Of a DNA stretch of 64,000 bases, positions 44,661 through 53,736 are shown piece after piece. The position numbers were made by a program, and so were the translations under genes. The stretch spans positions 124,001-188,000 of the forward strand of contig NZ_JAESWB010000371.1 of NCBI RefSeq assembly GCF_016765675.1, given 5' to 3'. This DNA comes from Neobacillus paridis (lineage in GTDB: Bacteria; Bacillota; Bacilli; Bacillales; Cytobacillaceae). The notes beneath the pieces were generated by a model. That model worked only from the letters and a program-made list of their open reading frames with translations. It made no database searches and was not told the origin of the DNA. How positions within the stretch are numbered: the first letter of the stretch is position 1; each line of letters starts with the position of its first letter.

Positions 44661-44735
44661 TCGCCGATAAACTTACCGCCATCCGCTGATATGTGACCGC
44701 AATTCGCTGATAAGTCACTCAAATCCGCTGATAAG
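44661..44735 (+). repeat. 21-bp-period array, core TCCGCTGATAAG (4 units)
   Basis: Cores start at 44661, 44682, 44703 and 44724, always 21 bp apart. The last unit lies across the panF stop codon (44719-44721) and encodes its last residues TYQRI. Confidence 0.9.
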
Positions 44736-46170
44736 TTTTTTCTAAACCATTACGCTGCTGGGTTAACAAACTCACAACAACAAACCCCAGCATCGATATG
44801 AGAATCGGCAACACAACCGTATGAACCCCAAGTGCATTTGGATAGAAGCGATCGAACAAAATATACGAACTCATTCCTAATACCATCGAAGCAATCGCTC
44901 CGTATTTATTGCCCTTCATCCAGTACAGACCGAAAATAACCGGCCAGATAAACACCGACTCCAAGCCGCCAAAGGAGAACAAATTCAGCCAAATAATGAG
45001 ATTAGGCGGACTTAATGCTAAAATGATGACAATAAGGCCGATAATCGCGGTTACGCTGAAGCTGATTTTTTTCACATGACTGTCGCCGGCTGTTGGTTTG
45101 ATGTAGTTTAAATACACGTCTTTGACCAATGCGGAGCTGACGAGAATTAACAGGGCATCGACGGTTGACATAATCGCTGCCATTGGAGCCGCCAGAACGA
45201 TGCCGGCAGCAAACGGCGGCAGCACTTTCATTGATAACAATGGCATCACCGTATCACCAATTTTGACACCAGGAAGTACTGGTCTGGCAAAAACGCCGAT
45301 CAGGTGCATGCCGAGCATGATAAAGCCGACGACAATCGTGCCGATGATAATCGCGCTATGCATTGCTTTGGAATTTTTATAGGACATGGCCCGGACGGTA
45401 ATTTGTGGCAAGCCAACCACCCCAATCCCTACTAAAATCCAATAGGAGGATACATAGGCCGGCGTTAGCGTCCGTTCCGCACCAAACGGAGAGATCAAAT
45501 TGGGATTTTCTGCCGCGAGATCATGGATAATTTTTGGAATCCCCCCGCCAGCCTTAATCGTCGCAACCAGCAAAATTAACGTCCCCATAAACATAACCAC
45601 TCCTTGGACGGCATCAGTTAAAGCTACTGCGCGAAAGCCGCCGACAATGACAAAGATCAGCACGGAAAAGGCAAAGATCAATAAGGCTGTCGTGTAGGGC
45701 AAGCCTGTTAAGCTCTCGACAAGTCGGGCGCCGCCAATCCACTGGGCCGTCATCGAGGAAAACAAGAAAATCACAATGCTTGCCGCCGAGAGTAACACAA
45801 CCGTTTTGCTCTGGTACCTTTCTTTTAAAAAATCAATTAACGTAATCGCCTTGTACTGCCTTGCCACAATCGCAAACTTTTTCCCAAGAACCATCAGTGT
45901 GAAATAACCAGTTGCCAACTGAGCCATCGCCAGCAGCACCCAGCCGAGCCCTTGCGTATAGGCAACCCCGGGACCGCCGATGAAGCTTGAGGCGCTGCCG
46001 TATGTGGCAACCATCGTCATTGCCAGGATGAAACCGCCCATTTGCCGCTCGCCTAAAAAATATTCCTCCAGGAAGGAATGCGTTTTAAAAACAAATTTAT
46101 GTGACCAAAAGCCAACTGCAAAAATAACCAGTAAGAAAATAACCAACGGAGTGATGACAGGCCAATTCAT
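44719..46170 (-). CDS. panF: Sodium/pantothenate symporter
   Basis: 483 residues, the same length as E. coli PanF, with about 13 membrane segments of the SSS family. EEYFLGERQMGGFILAMTMVATYGSASSFIGGPGVAYTQGLGWVLLAMAQLATG-type N-terminal motifs (shown in parts), QWIGGARLVESLTG, GGFRAVALTDAVQG and LPPFAAGIVLAAPMAAIMSTVDA support this. It takes up pantothenate with sodium. The partner yhdT overlaps its start by 4 bp. The last five residues come from a repeat unit, which is unusual. Confidence 0.92.
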   Translation of the reverse strand: MNWPVITPLVIFLLVIFAVGFWSHKFVFKTHSFLEEYFLGERQMGGFILAMTMVATYGSASSFIGGPGVAYTQGLGWVLLAMAQLATGYFTLMVLGKKFAIVARQYKAITLIDFLKERYQSKTVVLLSAASIVIFLFSSMTAQWIGGARLVESLTGLPYTTALLIFAFSVLIFVIVGGFRAVALTDAVQGVVMFMGTLILLVATIKAGGGIPKIIHDLAAENPNLISPFGAERTLTPAYVSSYWILVGIGVVGLPQITVRAMSYKNSKAMHSAIIIGTIVVGFIMLGMHLIGVFARPVLPGVKIGDTVMPLLSMKVLPPFAAGIVLAAPMAAIMSTVDALLILVSSALVKDVYLNYIKPTAGDSHVKKISFSVTAIIGLIVIILALSPPNLIIWLNLFSFGGLESVFIWPVIFGLYWMKGNKYGAIASMVLGMSSYILFDRFYPNALGVHTVVLPILISMLGFVVVSLLTQQRNGLEKTYQRI

Positions 46171-46457
46171 TTGTGTTCGTGCCCCTCCTCTTCATCCTCA
46201 AAGGGGACATCTGTAAATAAAAATTTTACGGTGAGACTGACGATCACGATCATCACAATAAAGCCGGCAATGCAGCTATAAAAGAACCAAGCCGGCAGCC
46301 CCCATATGTATGTATAATTTTCAACCTTGTCCGAACCAAGTCCATAAGCAAACCCGTACCACCAAATAAAGTTGATGATCACGAGAACGACACCGATCAA
46401 CGCCTCGCGATGGGCTACCTTAAAGCGCTTGTCCTTCGAATTAAATGGCTTTTTCAA
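46167..46457 (-). CDS. yhdT: DUF997 (YhdT) small membrane protein
   Basis: 96 residues from a TTG at 46457, 7 nt after AAGGAGGAG; the longer frame to 46541 has no ribosome site. Two membrane segments (about 18-38 and 53-77). The core FKVAHREALIGVVLVIINFIWWY and KFLFTDVPFED matches DUF997/YhdT, which pairs with panF in E. coli. It is translationally coupled to panF (4-bp overlap) and is probably an accessory subunit of the symporter. Confidence 0.9.
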   Translation of the reverse strand: MKKPFNSKDKRFKVAHREALIGVVLVIINFIWWYGFAYGLGSDKVENYTYIWGLPAWFFYSCIAGFIVMIVIVSLTVKFLFTDVPFEDEEEGHEHK

Positions 46458-46524
46458 AAAGGACTCCTCCTTAAATAGGCAAAATCTAGCTAGGTCTATT
46501 GTTCCCGAAAGCCAAAGAAACAAC

Positions 46525-46573
46525 AAAAACCTTATTCCCATGGACTATCGTACCACTTGAAAATAAGGTTTTC
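46525..46573 (-). terminator. Terminator-like hairpin between czcD and yhdT
   Basis: AAAACCTTATT ... AATAAGGTTTT stem with a 26-nt loop; a weak T-run follows. It lies about 90 bp after czcD, beyond the dispersed repeat. Confidence 0.5.
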
Positions 46574-46594
46574 ACTATTTTTTATTGATCGACT

Positions 46595-46640
46595 GTCCAC
46601 CCCAGGCGGACAAATGTCCACGGATGGTGTCAGGCACCAA
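46595..46640 (+). repeat. 46-bp dispersed repeat, copy 2
   Basis: It differs from 16269-16314 at two positions only (C for T at the 7th, G for A at the 12th). It lies 22 bp after the czcD stop. Confidence 0.9.
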
Positions 46641-46662
46641 CTTTGGAGCAGCATCCCCCTGT

Positions 46663-47574
46663 TTAATTGCATGTCCCGTGCGGGCTGGGGCAGCCGTTTG
46701 TTTCTTTTTCGATTTGGACGGTGCTGTGTTCGATGTCGAAGTGGTCATGTAAGATTTTTTGCGATTGGGCGAGGATTTCGTCATGAACGCCTTCATCCGC
46801 AATCGTGATATGGCAGCTTAAAACCGGGTATCCGGAGGTAATCGTCCAAATGTGCAAGTCGTGAACTTCCCTGACGAGTGGAATTTGCCCCAATGCCGCT
46901 TTAACCTCGTTAGCATCGATTTCCGTTGGTGATCCTTCCATTAATATATGAAACGAATCTTTGGTTACCCGCCAGCCGCTGACCAAGATTAACCCAGCCA
47001 CAATGACACTGGCAATCGGGTCGGCGATCCCCCAGCCGAAAAACATAATCAACAGTGCAGCAATGATCGCCCCGACCGAGCCAAGCATATCGCCAATCAC
47101 ATGTAAAAAGGCACTTCTGACATTCAAGTTTTCATCTTTATCGCCCTTCATGAGAATCCAGGCCGCAACAATGTTGACCAATAAGCCAATGACAGAAATA
47201 ATCAGCATGCCGGTACTCTGTACTTCCGGCGGTGCAAAGAAACGCTGGATTGCTTCATAAAAGATAATCAACGAAATCACGATCAGCGCTAACCCATTAA
47301 GCGCTGCGGCAATAATTTCAAACCGTTTATAGCCGTATGTCTTTTCCTGCGAAACCGATTTTTCCCCCAGCTTTATGGCAAAAAAACTTAGTCCTAACGC
47401 GGCCGCATCACTCAGCATATGACCGGCATCTGAGAGCAATGCCAAACTGTTGGTAATGACACCGCCGATGACTTCCACAATCATAAACGCAGCGATTAAA
47501 AGAAAGGCACTGAGCAATGCATTTTTATTAGCTGTATGTGAGTGGCCGTGCGAATGCCCATGATGGTGACCCAT
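46663..47574 (-). CDS. czcD: Cation diffusion facilitator (CzcD-type zinc/cadmium exporter)
   Basis: 303 residues. A His-rich N-terminus (GHHHGHSHGHSH), six membrane segments, the metal sites SDAGHMLSDAAAL (helix II) and HVIGDMLGS (helix V), and a C-terminal cytoplasmic domain with HDLHIWTITSGYPVLSCHI. It exports Zn, Cd or Co in exchange for protons or potassium. TGGAGGGATAAAC precedes the ATG. It is the next gene after cadA, so the two form a metal-resistance cluster. Confidence 0.95.
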   Translation of the reverse strand: MGHHHGHSHGHSHTANKNALLSAFLLIAAFMIVEVIGGVITNSLALLSDAGHMLSDAAALGLSFFAIKLGEKSVSQEKTYGYKRFEIIAAALNGLALIVISLIIFYEAIQRFFAPPEVQSTGMLIISVIGLLVNIVAAWILMKGDKDENLNVRSAFLHVIGDMLGSVGAIIAALLIMFFGWGIADPIASVIVAGLILVSGWRVTKDSFHILMEGSPTEIDANEVKAALGQIPLVREVHDLHIWTITSGYPVLSCHITIADEGVHDEILAQSQKILHDHFDIEHSTVQIEKETNGCPSPHGTCN

Positions 47575-47634
47575 GTTTATCCCTCCAAGAGCCAGAACGA
47601 AGGTGGCCCTTTATTTTATTAAGTAAAACTAAAT

Positions 47635-47748
47635 CAATTGGCGTAAAGTCCTCTCCAATTGGCGTAAAAGCAGGAGCAATTGGCGAAAGACACCCTCCAA
47701 TTGGCGCAAAAGCAGGGGCAATTGGCGTAAAGCTCTCCCCAATTGGCG
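47635..47748 (+). repeat. 21-bp-period array, core CAATTGGCGTAAA (6 units)
   Basis: CAATTGGCG starts at 47635, 47656, 47677, 47698, 47719 and 47740, exactly 21 bp apart in every case. Spacers are C/T- and A/G-rich and differ. The array fills the cadA-czcD spacer and ends at the cadA stop. Confidence 0.93.
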
Positions 47749-47751
47749 GGG

Positions 47752-49818
47752 TTACTCTTTTACCTGTAAAAGCCGCAGCCCGTTTAATGTGACAATTAAC
47801 GTCATGCCCATGTCGGCAAAAATGGCGATCCACAGCGTCAGCCAGCCGGGGACAACGAGCAGGAGTGCCAACAGTTTTACGACAAGTGACAGCGTAATAT
47901 TTTGTTTAATAATCCTAAGCGTTTTGCGGCTTAATTGGATCGTGAACGGCAATTTGCTCAAATTATCGTTCATTAAGGCAACATCTGCCGTTTCAAGTGC
48001 TGTATCCGTTCCGGCCCCGCCCATCGCGATACCGACCGTTGCCGCTGCAAGTGCCGGGGCGTCATTGACACCGTCTCCCACCATGCCGACACGACCAAAC
48101 CGGTCGAGTAATTTTTTGATAAAATTCAATTTATCCGCTGGCAGGAGCTCTGCTTCAATGCTAGTAATACCTGTGCTGCGGCCAATTGCCTCGGCCGTTT
48201 TCTGATTATCCCCTGTAAGTAAAATCGTCTGTTGTATTCCGAGCTGATGGAGACGTTCAATCACCGTGCGGCTGCTCTCCCGCACTTCATCCGCAACGGC
48301 CAACAATGCGAGAATTTCTGTATCCGTCCCGGTGATCATCACCGTTTTTCCTTCATTTTGGAGCGCGGTAATCTGATCGATAATGTCAGCAGGAATGGAT
48401 GTAAATAGTTTCCTGTTGCCAATTTGATACTCTACATCGGCAATTGTCCCTTTTATGCCTTTTCCTGTCAGTGTGGTAAAGTTCGCAACCTCATAATCCT
48501 TGGCAGCAGATCCAGCTTTTTGCACAATGGCAGCGGCAAGGGGATGCTGGGACAGGCTTTCCAGCGCGGCAATTTTTCCAAGCAGATTGTCGTCATTTGA
48601 AAGATTCATATAGTCCGTGACAACCGGAGTGCCATTTGTCAACGTGCCGGTTTTATCAAAAGCGATCGCCTTTAATGCACCAAGCTCCTCCAAATAGCTG
48701 CCTCCCTTGATTAATACCCCATGGCGGGCGGCATTGCCGATGGCGGTGACAATCGAAACCGGCGTCGAAATGACCAGTGCACACGGACAGCCTACTACAA
48801 GAACCGCCAAACCTTGATAAATCCACTCCTGCCAAGAGGCTCCGAAAAATAGCGGCGGGACGATGGCCACAAGTGCAGCAACTCCGATAATTACCGGTGT
48901 ATAATATTTAGCGAAGCGGTCGACAAACTGCTGCGACGGAGCTTTTTCGGCTTGGGCATCCTCGACTAATTGAATAATTTTTGCAATCGTCGTATCACCG
49001 GCCAATTTGGTCACTTTGATTTTTAAAAAGCCCTCTCCGTTCAAAGTCCCGGCAAACACTTCATCATCTGGCCTTTTTTCTATAGGAACTGATTCACCGG
49101 TAATCGCCGCTTGATTCACGGATGAGGCTCCTTCGACAATCATCCCATCCATTGCAATCATCTGCCCTGGTTTGACCAGCATCAGATCGTCGATTTCAAT
49201 ATCCTCCGCTTTCACCAGCATCTCCCGGCCGTTACGGACGATCAGGGCCTCCGTCGGTGCCATTTCCATCAATGACCGAATCGAGTCTCTTGCTTTATCC
49301 ATGGAATAACCTTCAAGCACTTCGCTGATGGCAAACAAAATGACGACAACGGCGGCTTCACTCCACTCTCCGATGATCGCCGCACCGATGATCGCAATTG
49401 TCATCAAGGTTCGCATATCAAATTCCAGTCGGAGCAGATTTTTCACACCGGTTCTAAAAAGCGAAAAACCTCCGGCGATGATGGCCGCGGCAAAAAGAAG
49501 ATTGTTAGAAAAAAGGTACCCGGCCAACATTAACAACAGTGATACCCCTAGAAAAGCGTACCGTTTCCAAAATGATTCCTTCGGGATGGCTGCTGGACGT
49601 TCTTTTTCCGGATAAATCGTTAATTTTTCAAAAGCTCCGGCTTCCTGCAATTTTTCAAGACTGGTGTTTCCATAGACCGTCAGCTTGGAAGCACCAAAAT
49701 TCACTTGTGCAGCAACAACACCATCCAGGTGCTGAACGTTCTTTTCGAACTTGGCGGCACAGTTTGCTCAAGAAAAACCCTGCACACGGTAGACATGTTT
49801 TTCAAGTGCGTTACCCAT
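47752..49818 (-). CDS. cadA: Cadmium/zinc P-type ATPase CadA with in-frame TGA in the metal-binding motif
   Basis: The reading frame runs from ATG 49818 (AAGGAGGGGGCGTCC in front) to 47752, 688 codons, but codon 17 is TGA (49768-49770). It replaces the first Cys of GFS-C-ANCA in the HMA domain; all other HMA residues are normal ([19 protein letters not shown]). The rest is intact: [17 protein letters not shown] in [17 protein letters not shown], the HP locus SQHPLA and [15 protein letters not shown] at 49704 could restart without the HMA domain but lacks a ribosome site. It is either a recent nonsense mutation, a truncated functional pump, a sequencing error, or recoding. Confidence 0.85.
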
Positions 49819-49837
49819 GGACGCCCCCTCCTTTGAT

Positions 49838-50209
49838 TTACTTCCGCTCTGCCACCTCTTGCTGGTGTTCAAAGGCGATATGAATCAGTTGTTTAACATG
49901 GTCATCATCAAGGGAATAATAAACGAGCTTGCCCTCTTTACGGTATTTGGCCAACCCTAAACTGCGTAAATGTCTTAAATGGTGGGAAGCCGTAGCTGTC
50001 GTTGCCCCGACAATATGGGCGACGTCGCAAACGCAAAGCTCGTCTTCCAGTGTCAGCGTATAAGCAATTTTTAGCCGTGTTTCATCAGATAATGCTTTGA
50101 AAAGCTTCGTCACTTCAAAAAGATGCTGAGTTTTTGAAAGCTCCCGCTTAACGTGATCTGTTTTTTCACTATGGACACAAGTAATCTCACAAACATCGCG
50201 TTCTTTCAT
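49838..50209 (-). CDS. cadC: ArsR-family metal-responsive repressor CadC
   Basis: 123 residues from ATG 50209 (GAAGGTGACGCA). Winged helix with ELCVCDVAHIVGATTATASHHLRHLRSLGL (about 57-87). The metal-site cysteines are present: Cys7 and Cys11 (ERDVCEITC) and the CVC pair in ELCVC. It would leave DNA when Cd, Pb or Zn binds. It lies directly upstream of cadA (20 bp). Two matching palindromes lie in its promoter. Confidence 0.95.
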   Translation of the reverse strand: MKERDVCEITCVHSEKTDHVKRELSKTQHLFEVTKLFKALSDETRLKIAYTLTLEDELCVCDVAHIVGATTATASHHLRHLRSLGLAKYRKEGKLVYYSLDDDHVKQLIHIAFEHQQEVAERK

Positions 50210-50224
50210 TGCGTCACCTTCTTC

Positions 50225-50276
50225 ATTCAAATGTTCATTTGACTATATTATATTCAAATGTTTGTTTGAATGTCAA
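50225..50276 (-). promoter_or_regulatory. cadC-cadA promoter with two CadC-type operators
   Basis: TTGACA (50271-50276), 18-bp spacer and TATAAT (50247-50252) on the minus strand. The palindrome ATTCAAATGTTTGTTTGAAT (50252-50271) fills the spacer, and a second one, ATTCAAATGTTCATTTGAC (50225-50243), lies downstream of the -10. They resemble the CadC box with TCAAAT arms. Confidence 0.88.
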
Positions 50277-50291
50277 TTATTTTGGAGGATT

Positions 50292-50978
50292 ATGTTAAAA
50301 ATGGGCTGGATTATGAAGCAAACGTGGGAATATGTATTATTTAGTCATTGGAATTTGGAACCGGAGCAAGTGCGGGATCTTATTCCGGCTGAGTTAGAGT
50401 TAGATTTGTTCGACGGAAAGGCCTGGCTGACAATGCTGCCATTTAAGGTGAGCCATCAGCGGTTTCGCCTTCTGCCAGAAATCCCCTTTTTAAATCGCTA
50501 TTTGGAGTTAAACGTGAGGACATATGTCAAGCATCGGGGGAAAACAGGGGTGTACTTTTTCTCGCTTGATGCCAATCATTTGCCCAGCGTTTTAGGGGCA
50601 CGAATAGCCTCACTGCCGTACCGGCTCGCGAGGATATCCATGGTTGAGCAAGATCAGCAGTTTGCTTTTTATTGCCAGCAAGTGTTTGACAACGGGGAGT
50701 TTTCGGTGCTTTATGAACCGGTTGGCGGCCCGGCTACGACGTCTAAATTAGGGAGCCTGGATCATTGGCTGTTAGAACGCTACTATTTATTTACAAAACT
50801 AGGACCGTTATTATTACAGGGCCGAATCAGCCATGAAAGTTGGCGTGTTTGCGGGGCAAATATCAAAATCCTGGCAAATTCAATTTCTCCGGTCGCCTCG
50901 GCAGGTGAGCCGCAGCTTGTTCATTTCTCACCCAGAAAAGAGGCGTTTATTTTTCCGTTGAAAATAGTGAAGGGGTAA
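50292..50978 (+). CDS. DUF2071 (YqjF-like) protein
   Basis: 228 residues from ATG 50292; other ATGs follow at 50301 and 50313, and GGAGG lies only 3 nt before the first, so the start is uncertain. YVLFSHWNLEPEQVRDLIPAELELDLFDGKAWLTMLPF near the N-terminus is the family core (shown in part: PAELELDLFDGKAWLT), then LNVRTYVKHRGKTGVYFFSLDA. The fold is acetoacetate-decarboxylase-like; function unknown. It is divergent from cadC and shares the upstream DNA. Confidence 0.8.
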   Translation: MLKMGWIMKQTWEYVLFSHWNLEPEQVRDLIPAELELDLFDGKAWLTMLPFKVSHQRFRLLPEIPFLNRYLELNVRTYVKHRGKTGVYFFSLDANHLPSVLGARIASLPYRLARISMVEQDQQFAFYCQQVFDNGEFSVLYEPVGGPATTSKLGSLDHWLLERYYLFTKLGPLLLQGRISHESWRVCGANIKILANSISPVASAGEPQLVHFSPRKEAFIFPLKIVKG

Positions 50979-51024
50979 GAATGGAGATGAACAAATTCTC
51001 CGCTTCCCCCCTCCTTTTTCACAT

Positions 51025-51585
51025 TTATGGAATATCAGGCACCTCTTTGACAAGCTGCCTTGTTATATGTTTTTTTATTGTAAAAAATACATCAGCCATA
51101 AAATAAAGTACCATCGCATAGGCACCCCATCCCCAAAAAGGTGCAACAGCCCTATACATATCAACAAGTTGCGGGTGAATCCATTTTAGGCAAACCCAGG
51201 ATAACACAAGCCAGCAGGCGGAAAACGGCAGACAGATATGTCCCTGGAATTGCAGCGGTGTATGCGAATAATCCCAGTACCGCTGCCCAAAAAACTTTTG
51301 CAGCACGACTCCTGACCAATATTCCACCATGGTGGGGATGATAAAACAGAGCAACAGGACAACACCCCAATGGGTTTCCGACGAAATGAAAAAAATTAGC
51401 AAAACAGGTGCAATGCCATACATCGGTTTAAAAGGACCAAAGAGAAAATTGGCTTTAAAAAACTTATGATTGACGATCAAATTATAGCTGTTTTCCAATA
51501 GCCACCCCAAGTAGGAGTAAACGGCAAAATAAAAAAGCACCGCTGCAGCCCCATCAATAGCAAGATTTTCCGAAAGACTAAACAT
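51025..51585 (-). CDS. Putative ABC-transporter type IV (CmpB, PF06541) membrane protein
   Basis: 186 residues from ATG 51585 (GGGTGGGCTCA); the frame runs 35 codons further without a ribosome site. Five membrane segments. The family marks are AVYSYLGWLLENSYN, FLFGPFKPMYGIAPVLL and the WDYSHTPLQFQGHICLPFS box. Members are predicted membrane proteins without proven substrate. It stands alone, convergent with the DUF2071 gene. Confidence 0.78.
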   Translation of the reverse strand: MFSLSENLAIDGAAAVLFYFAVYSYLGWLLENSYNLIVNHKFFKANFLFGPFKPMYGIAPVLLIFFISSETHWGVVLLLCFIIPTMVEYWSGVVLQKFFGQRYWDYSHTPLQFQGHICLPFSACWLVLSWVCLKWIHPQLVDMYRAVAPFWGWGAYAMVLYFMADVFFTIKKHITRQLVKEVPDIP

Positions 51586-51709
51586 TGAGCCCACCCTTTC
51601 ATCCGTTATTTTCCAATTATTAGAGTGAACCCAATAGAAGGAAAATATGCAAAAATGCCTGACCCATGTAAAATTTAAGAAAATCATCATTTTTCGTCAT
51701 GAGGGAATA

Positions 51710-51722
51710 GGTGCCTGACACT
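51710..51722 (+). repeat. Single GGTGCCTGACACT box
   Basis: A 13-bp relative of the box in the 46-bp dispersed repeat. It abuts the ATTAGCG array. Confidence 0.6.
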
Positions 51723-51723
51723 A

Positions 51724-51822
51724 ATTAGCGAATCTTTAGTGCTTATTAGCGATTCTATCTCTTTTATTAGCGAATTATTAGAGTTTATTAGCGAATCTCA
51801 ACCGTTTATTAGCGATTCTAAA
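51724..51822 (-). repeat. 21-bp-period array, core AGAWTCGCTAATAA (5 units)
   Basis: ATTAGCGAWT starts at 51724, 51745, 51766, 51787 and 51808, exactly 21 bp apart. The core on the minus strand (TCGCTAATAA) resembles the panF-side core TCGCTGATAA. Upstream of the ABC genes. Confidence 0.92.
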
Positions 51823-51940
51823 AAAATAAACAGATTGCCGCTAATTGTTCATTGTAATTCGCTGCTTCGCATTTTAAGATGTTGATATAGAAATAGTCAA
51901 CACGGTGTTCATTGCCGTAACGGCTTTGAGGAGGGATTAG

Positions 51941-52666
51941 ATGAATCCAACCATAGTAGTAGAAAATGTGACAAAAAGCTTCGGAAAAAAGCCCGTATTA
52001 AATGAGATCAATGTAACGATTGAATCAGGGCAGTTATATGGACTAATTGGGCCCTCGGGGGCTGGAAAAACTACATTAGTCAAAATGATTGTCGGGATGG
52101 AGAAGTCAGATGCGGGCTCCATTCATGTCTTGGATAAAAAAATGCCGAACCTCGCCATTCTCCAGGAAATCGGGTATATGGCGCAGTCGGATGCCCTTTA
52201 TGCAGAACTGACCGGTGAAGAAAATCTGAAGTTTTTTGCCTCACTTTTTAAATTAAGTAAGAGCGCACAAAAGCAACGGATCGCCTACGCAGCCGATTTA
52301 GTGAATTTGACCCCAGACTTGAAGAAAAGGGTTTCCGCCTATTCCGGGGGAATGAAGCGGCGGCTTTCACTGGCGATTGCACTGGTGCAGGATCCAAAGC
52401 TGTTAATCCTGGATGAACCAACTGTCGGGATTGACCCGGAATTAAAGCTATCGATTTGGAATGAGCTATTAAGGCTGAAAAATGAAGAGGGCAAAACGAT
52501 TATCGTTACGACTCATGTCATGGACGAAGCGGAACGCTGCGATGTCGTGGCGATGGTGCGGAACGGCCGGATTTTAGCGAGCGGCACACCAACAGAGCTT
52601 AAGGACAGTTATCATGTGGGCAGCTTGGATGAAGTTTTCTTAAAGGCAGGGGTGAACCAAGCATGA
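51941..52666 (+). CDS. ABC transporter ATP-binding protein
   Basis: 241 residues. Walker A GPSGAGKTT (about 38), Q-loop YMAQSDALY, signature YSGGMKRRLSLAIAL, Walker B LLILDEPTVGIDP and the H-loop TTHVMDEAERCD. It is of the drug/Nod/lipid exporter class. GAGGAGGGATTAG precedes the ATG. It overlaps the permease gene by 4 bp, and together they form an exporter; the substrate is unknown. A GTTGA-N11-TCAAC inverted repeat (51882-51902) upstream may be an operator. Confidence 0.9.
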   Translation: MNPTIVVENVTKSFGKKPVLNEINVTIESGQLYGLIGPSGAGKTTLVKMIVGMEKSDAGSIHVLDKKMPNLAILQEIGYMAQSDALYAELTGEENLKFFASLFKLSKSAQKQRIAYAADLVNLTPDLKKRVSAYSGGMKRRLSLAIALVQDPKLLILDEPTVGIDPELKLSIWNELLRLKNEEGKTIIVTTHVMDEAERCDVVAMVRNGRILASGTPTELKDSYHVGSLDEVFLKAGVNQA

Positions 52667-53727
52667 GAATTTCAGCGTTAATTAAAAGAATAAGCCGGCA
52701 ATTGCTGCGTGATAAACGAACATTAGCGTTAATGTTTGTGGCCCCGCTGCTTATTTTGACCTTGATGTACTTTTTATTTAATGGCAATACAGTTGACCCG
52801 AAATTAGGCGTTGTCGGAGTTGAACACAGCCTTGTACAGGGGTTGGAAAAGGTTGATATAAAGGTTAAAGAATATGAAAAAGCTACGAAAAACACCGTTG
52901 TAGATGATCATCTGGATGGTTTGCTACAGGTGGATGCCACCACCGGAAAAATGACCTTAACCTTGCAAAATGACGACCCAAGTAAGGCCAAAGCGTTGCA
53001 AATGAAAATAAGCCAAGTCGCTGCTGCCCAGGTGCAGGCAAAACTGATTCAACAAAATCCTGCCGGAGCCGCGAACTTGATAGCCGCTAAAATGAAAACA
53101 AAATATGTTTACGGCGATAAAGATACCGTCTTTTTTGATGTATTGAGTCCGATTTTAGTTGGCTTTTTTGTATTTTTTTTCGTGTTTATCATTTCCGGTA
53201 TCGGACTTTTGCGCGAGCGGACAACGGGGACCTTGGAACGGCTGATGTCAACGCCAATCCGCCGCTGGGAAATTGTTACTGCTTATTTGACCGGCTATGG
53301 GATCTTTGCCGTCATTCAAACCATCATCGTCGTGACATTTTCGATCACAATTCTTGATATTGTATTGGTCGGTTCCATCTTTCATGTGATTTTGATTAAT
53401 TTACTGCTAGCCTTAGTCGCTCTCTCCTTAGGCATTTTATTATCGACTTTTGCGGCCTCGGAATTTCAAATGATGCAATTTATTCCGATTGCTGTGGTTC
53501 CGCAAGTATTTTTTGCCGGGATCTTTCCACTTGATGGGATGGCTAACTGGCTTCAGGCCATCGCCAAAATAATGCCAATGTATTATGCCGGCGACGCCTT
53601 AAAAGCAGTCATGTATAAAGGCATGGGACTGGGTGAAATCAGCGGCGACCTCATCGCCCTAATGATCTTCGCAGCCATCTTTATCGTACTAAACATCCTT
53701 GCCTTAAAAAAATACCGAACACTCTAA
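52663..53727 (+). CDS. ABC-2 type transporter permease
   Basis: 354 residues. One N-terminal membrane segment (about 20-38), a large extracytoplasmic domain (40-150), then five segments (about 165-187, 215-240, 245-268, 276-300, 322-345). The ABC-2 motif RERTTGTLERLMSTPIRRWEIV is clear. It pairs with the ATPase at 51941 (ATGA overlap). A strong terminator follows. Drug or peptide export is possible; nothing in the sequence fixes it. Confidence 0.9.
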   Translation: MRISALIKRISRQLLRDKRTLALMFVAPLLILTLMYFLFNGNTVDPKLGVVGVEHSLVQGLEKVDIKVKEYEKATKNTVVDDHLDGLLQVDATTGKMTLTLQNDDPSKAKALQMKISQVAAAQVQAKLIQQNPAGAANLIAAKMKTKYVYGDKDTVFFDVLSPILVGFFVFFFVFIISGIGLLRERTTGTLERLMSTPIRRWEIVTAYLTGYGIFAVIQTIIVVTFSITILDIVLVGSIFHVILINLLLALVALSLGILLSTFAASEFQMMQFIPIAVVPQVFFAGIFPLDGMANWLQAIAKIMPMYYAGDALKAVMYKGMGLGEISGDLIALMIFAAIFIVLNILALKKYRTL

Positions 53728-53736
53728 ACCGCTCAC

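Noticed and set aside
47635..47748. CRISPR array for the 21-bp arrays
   Set aside because: Cores are only 9-12 bp and linkers about 10 bp, far too short for repeat and spacer units.
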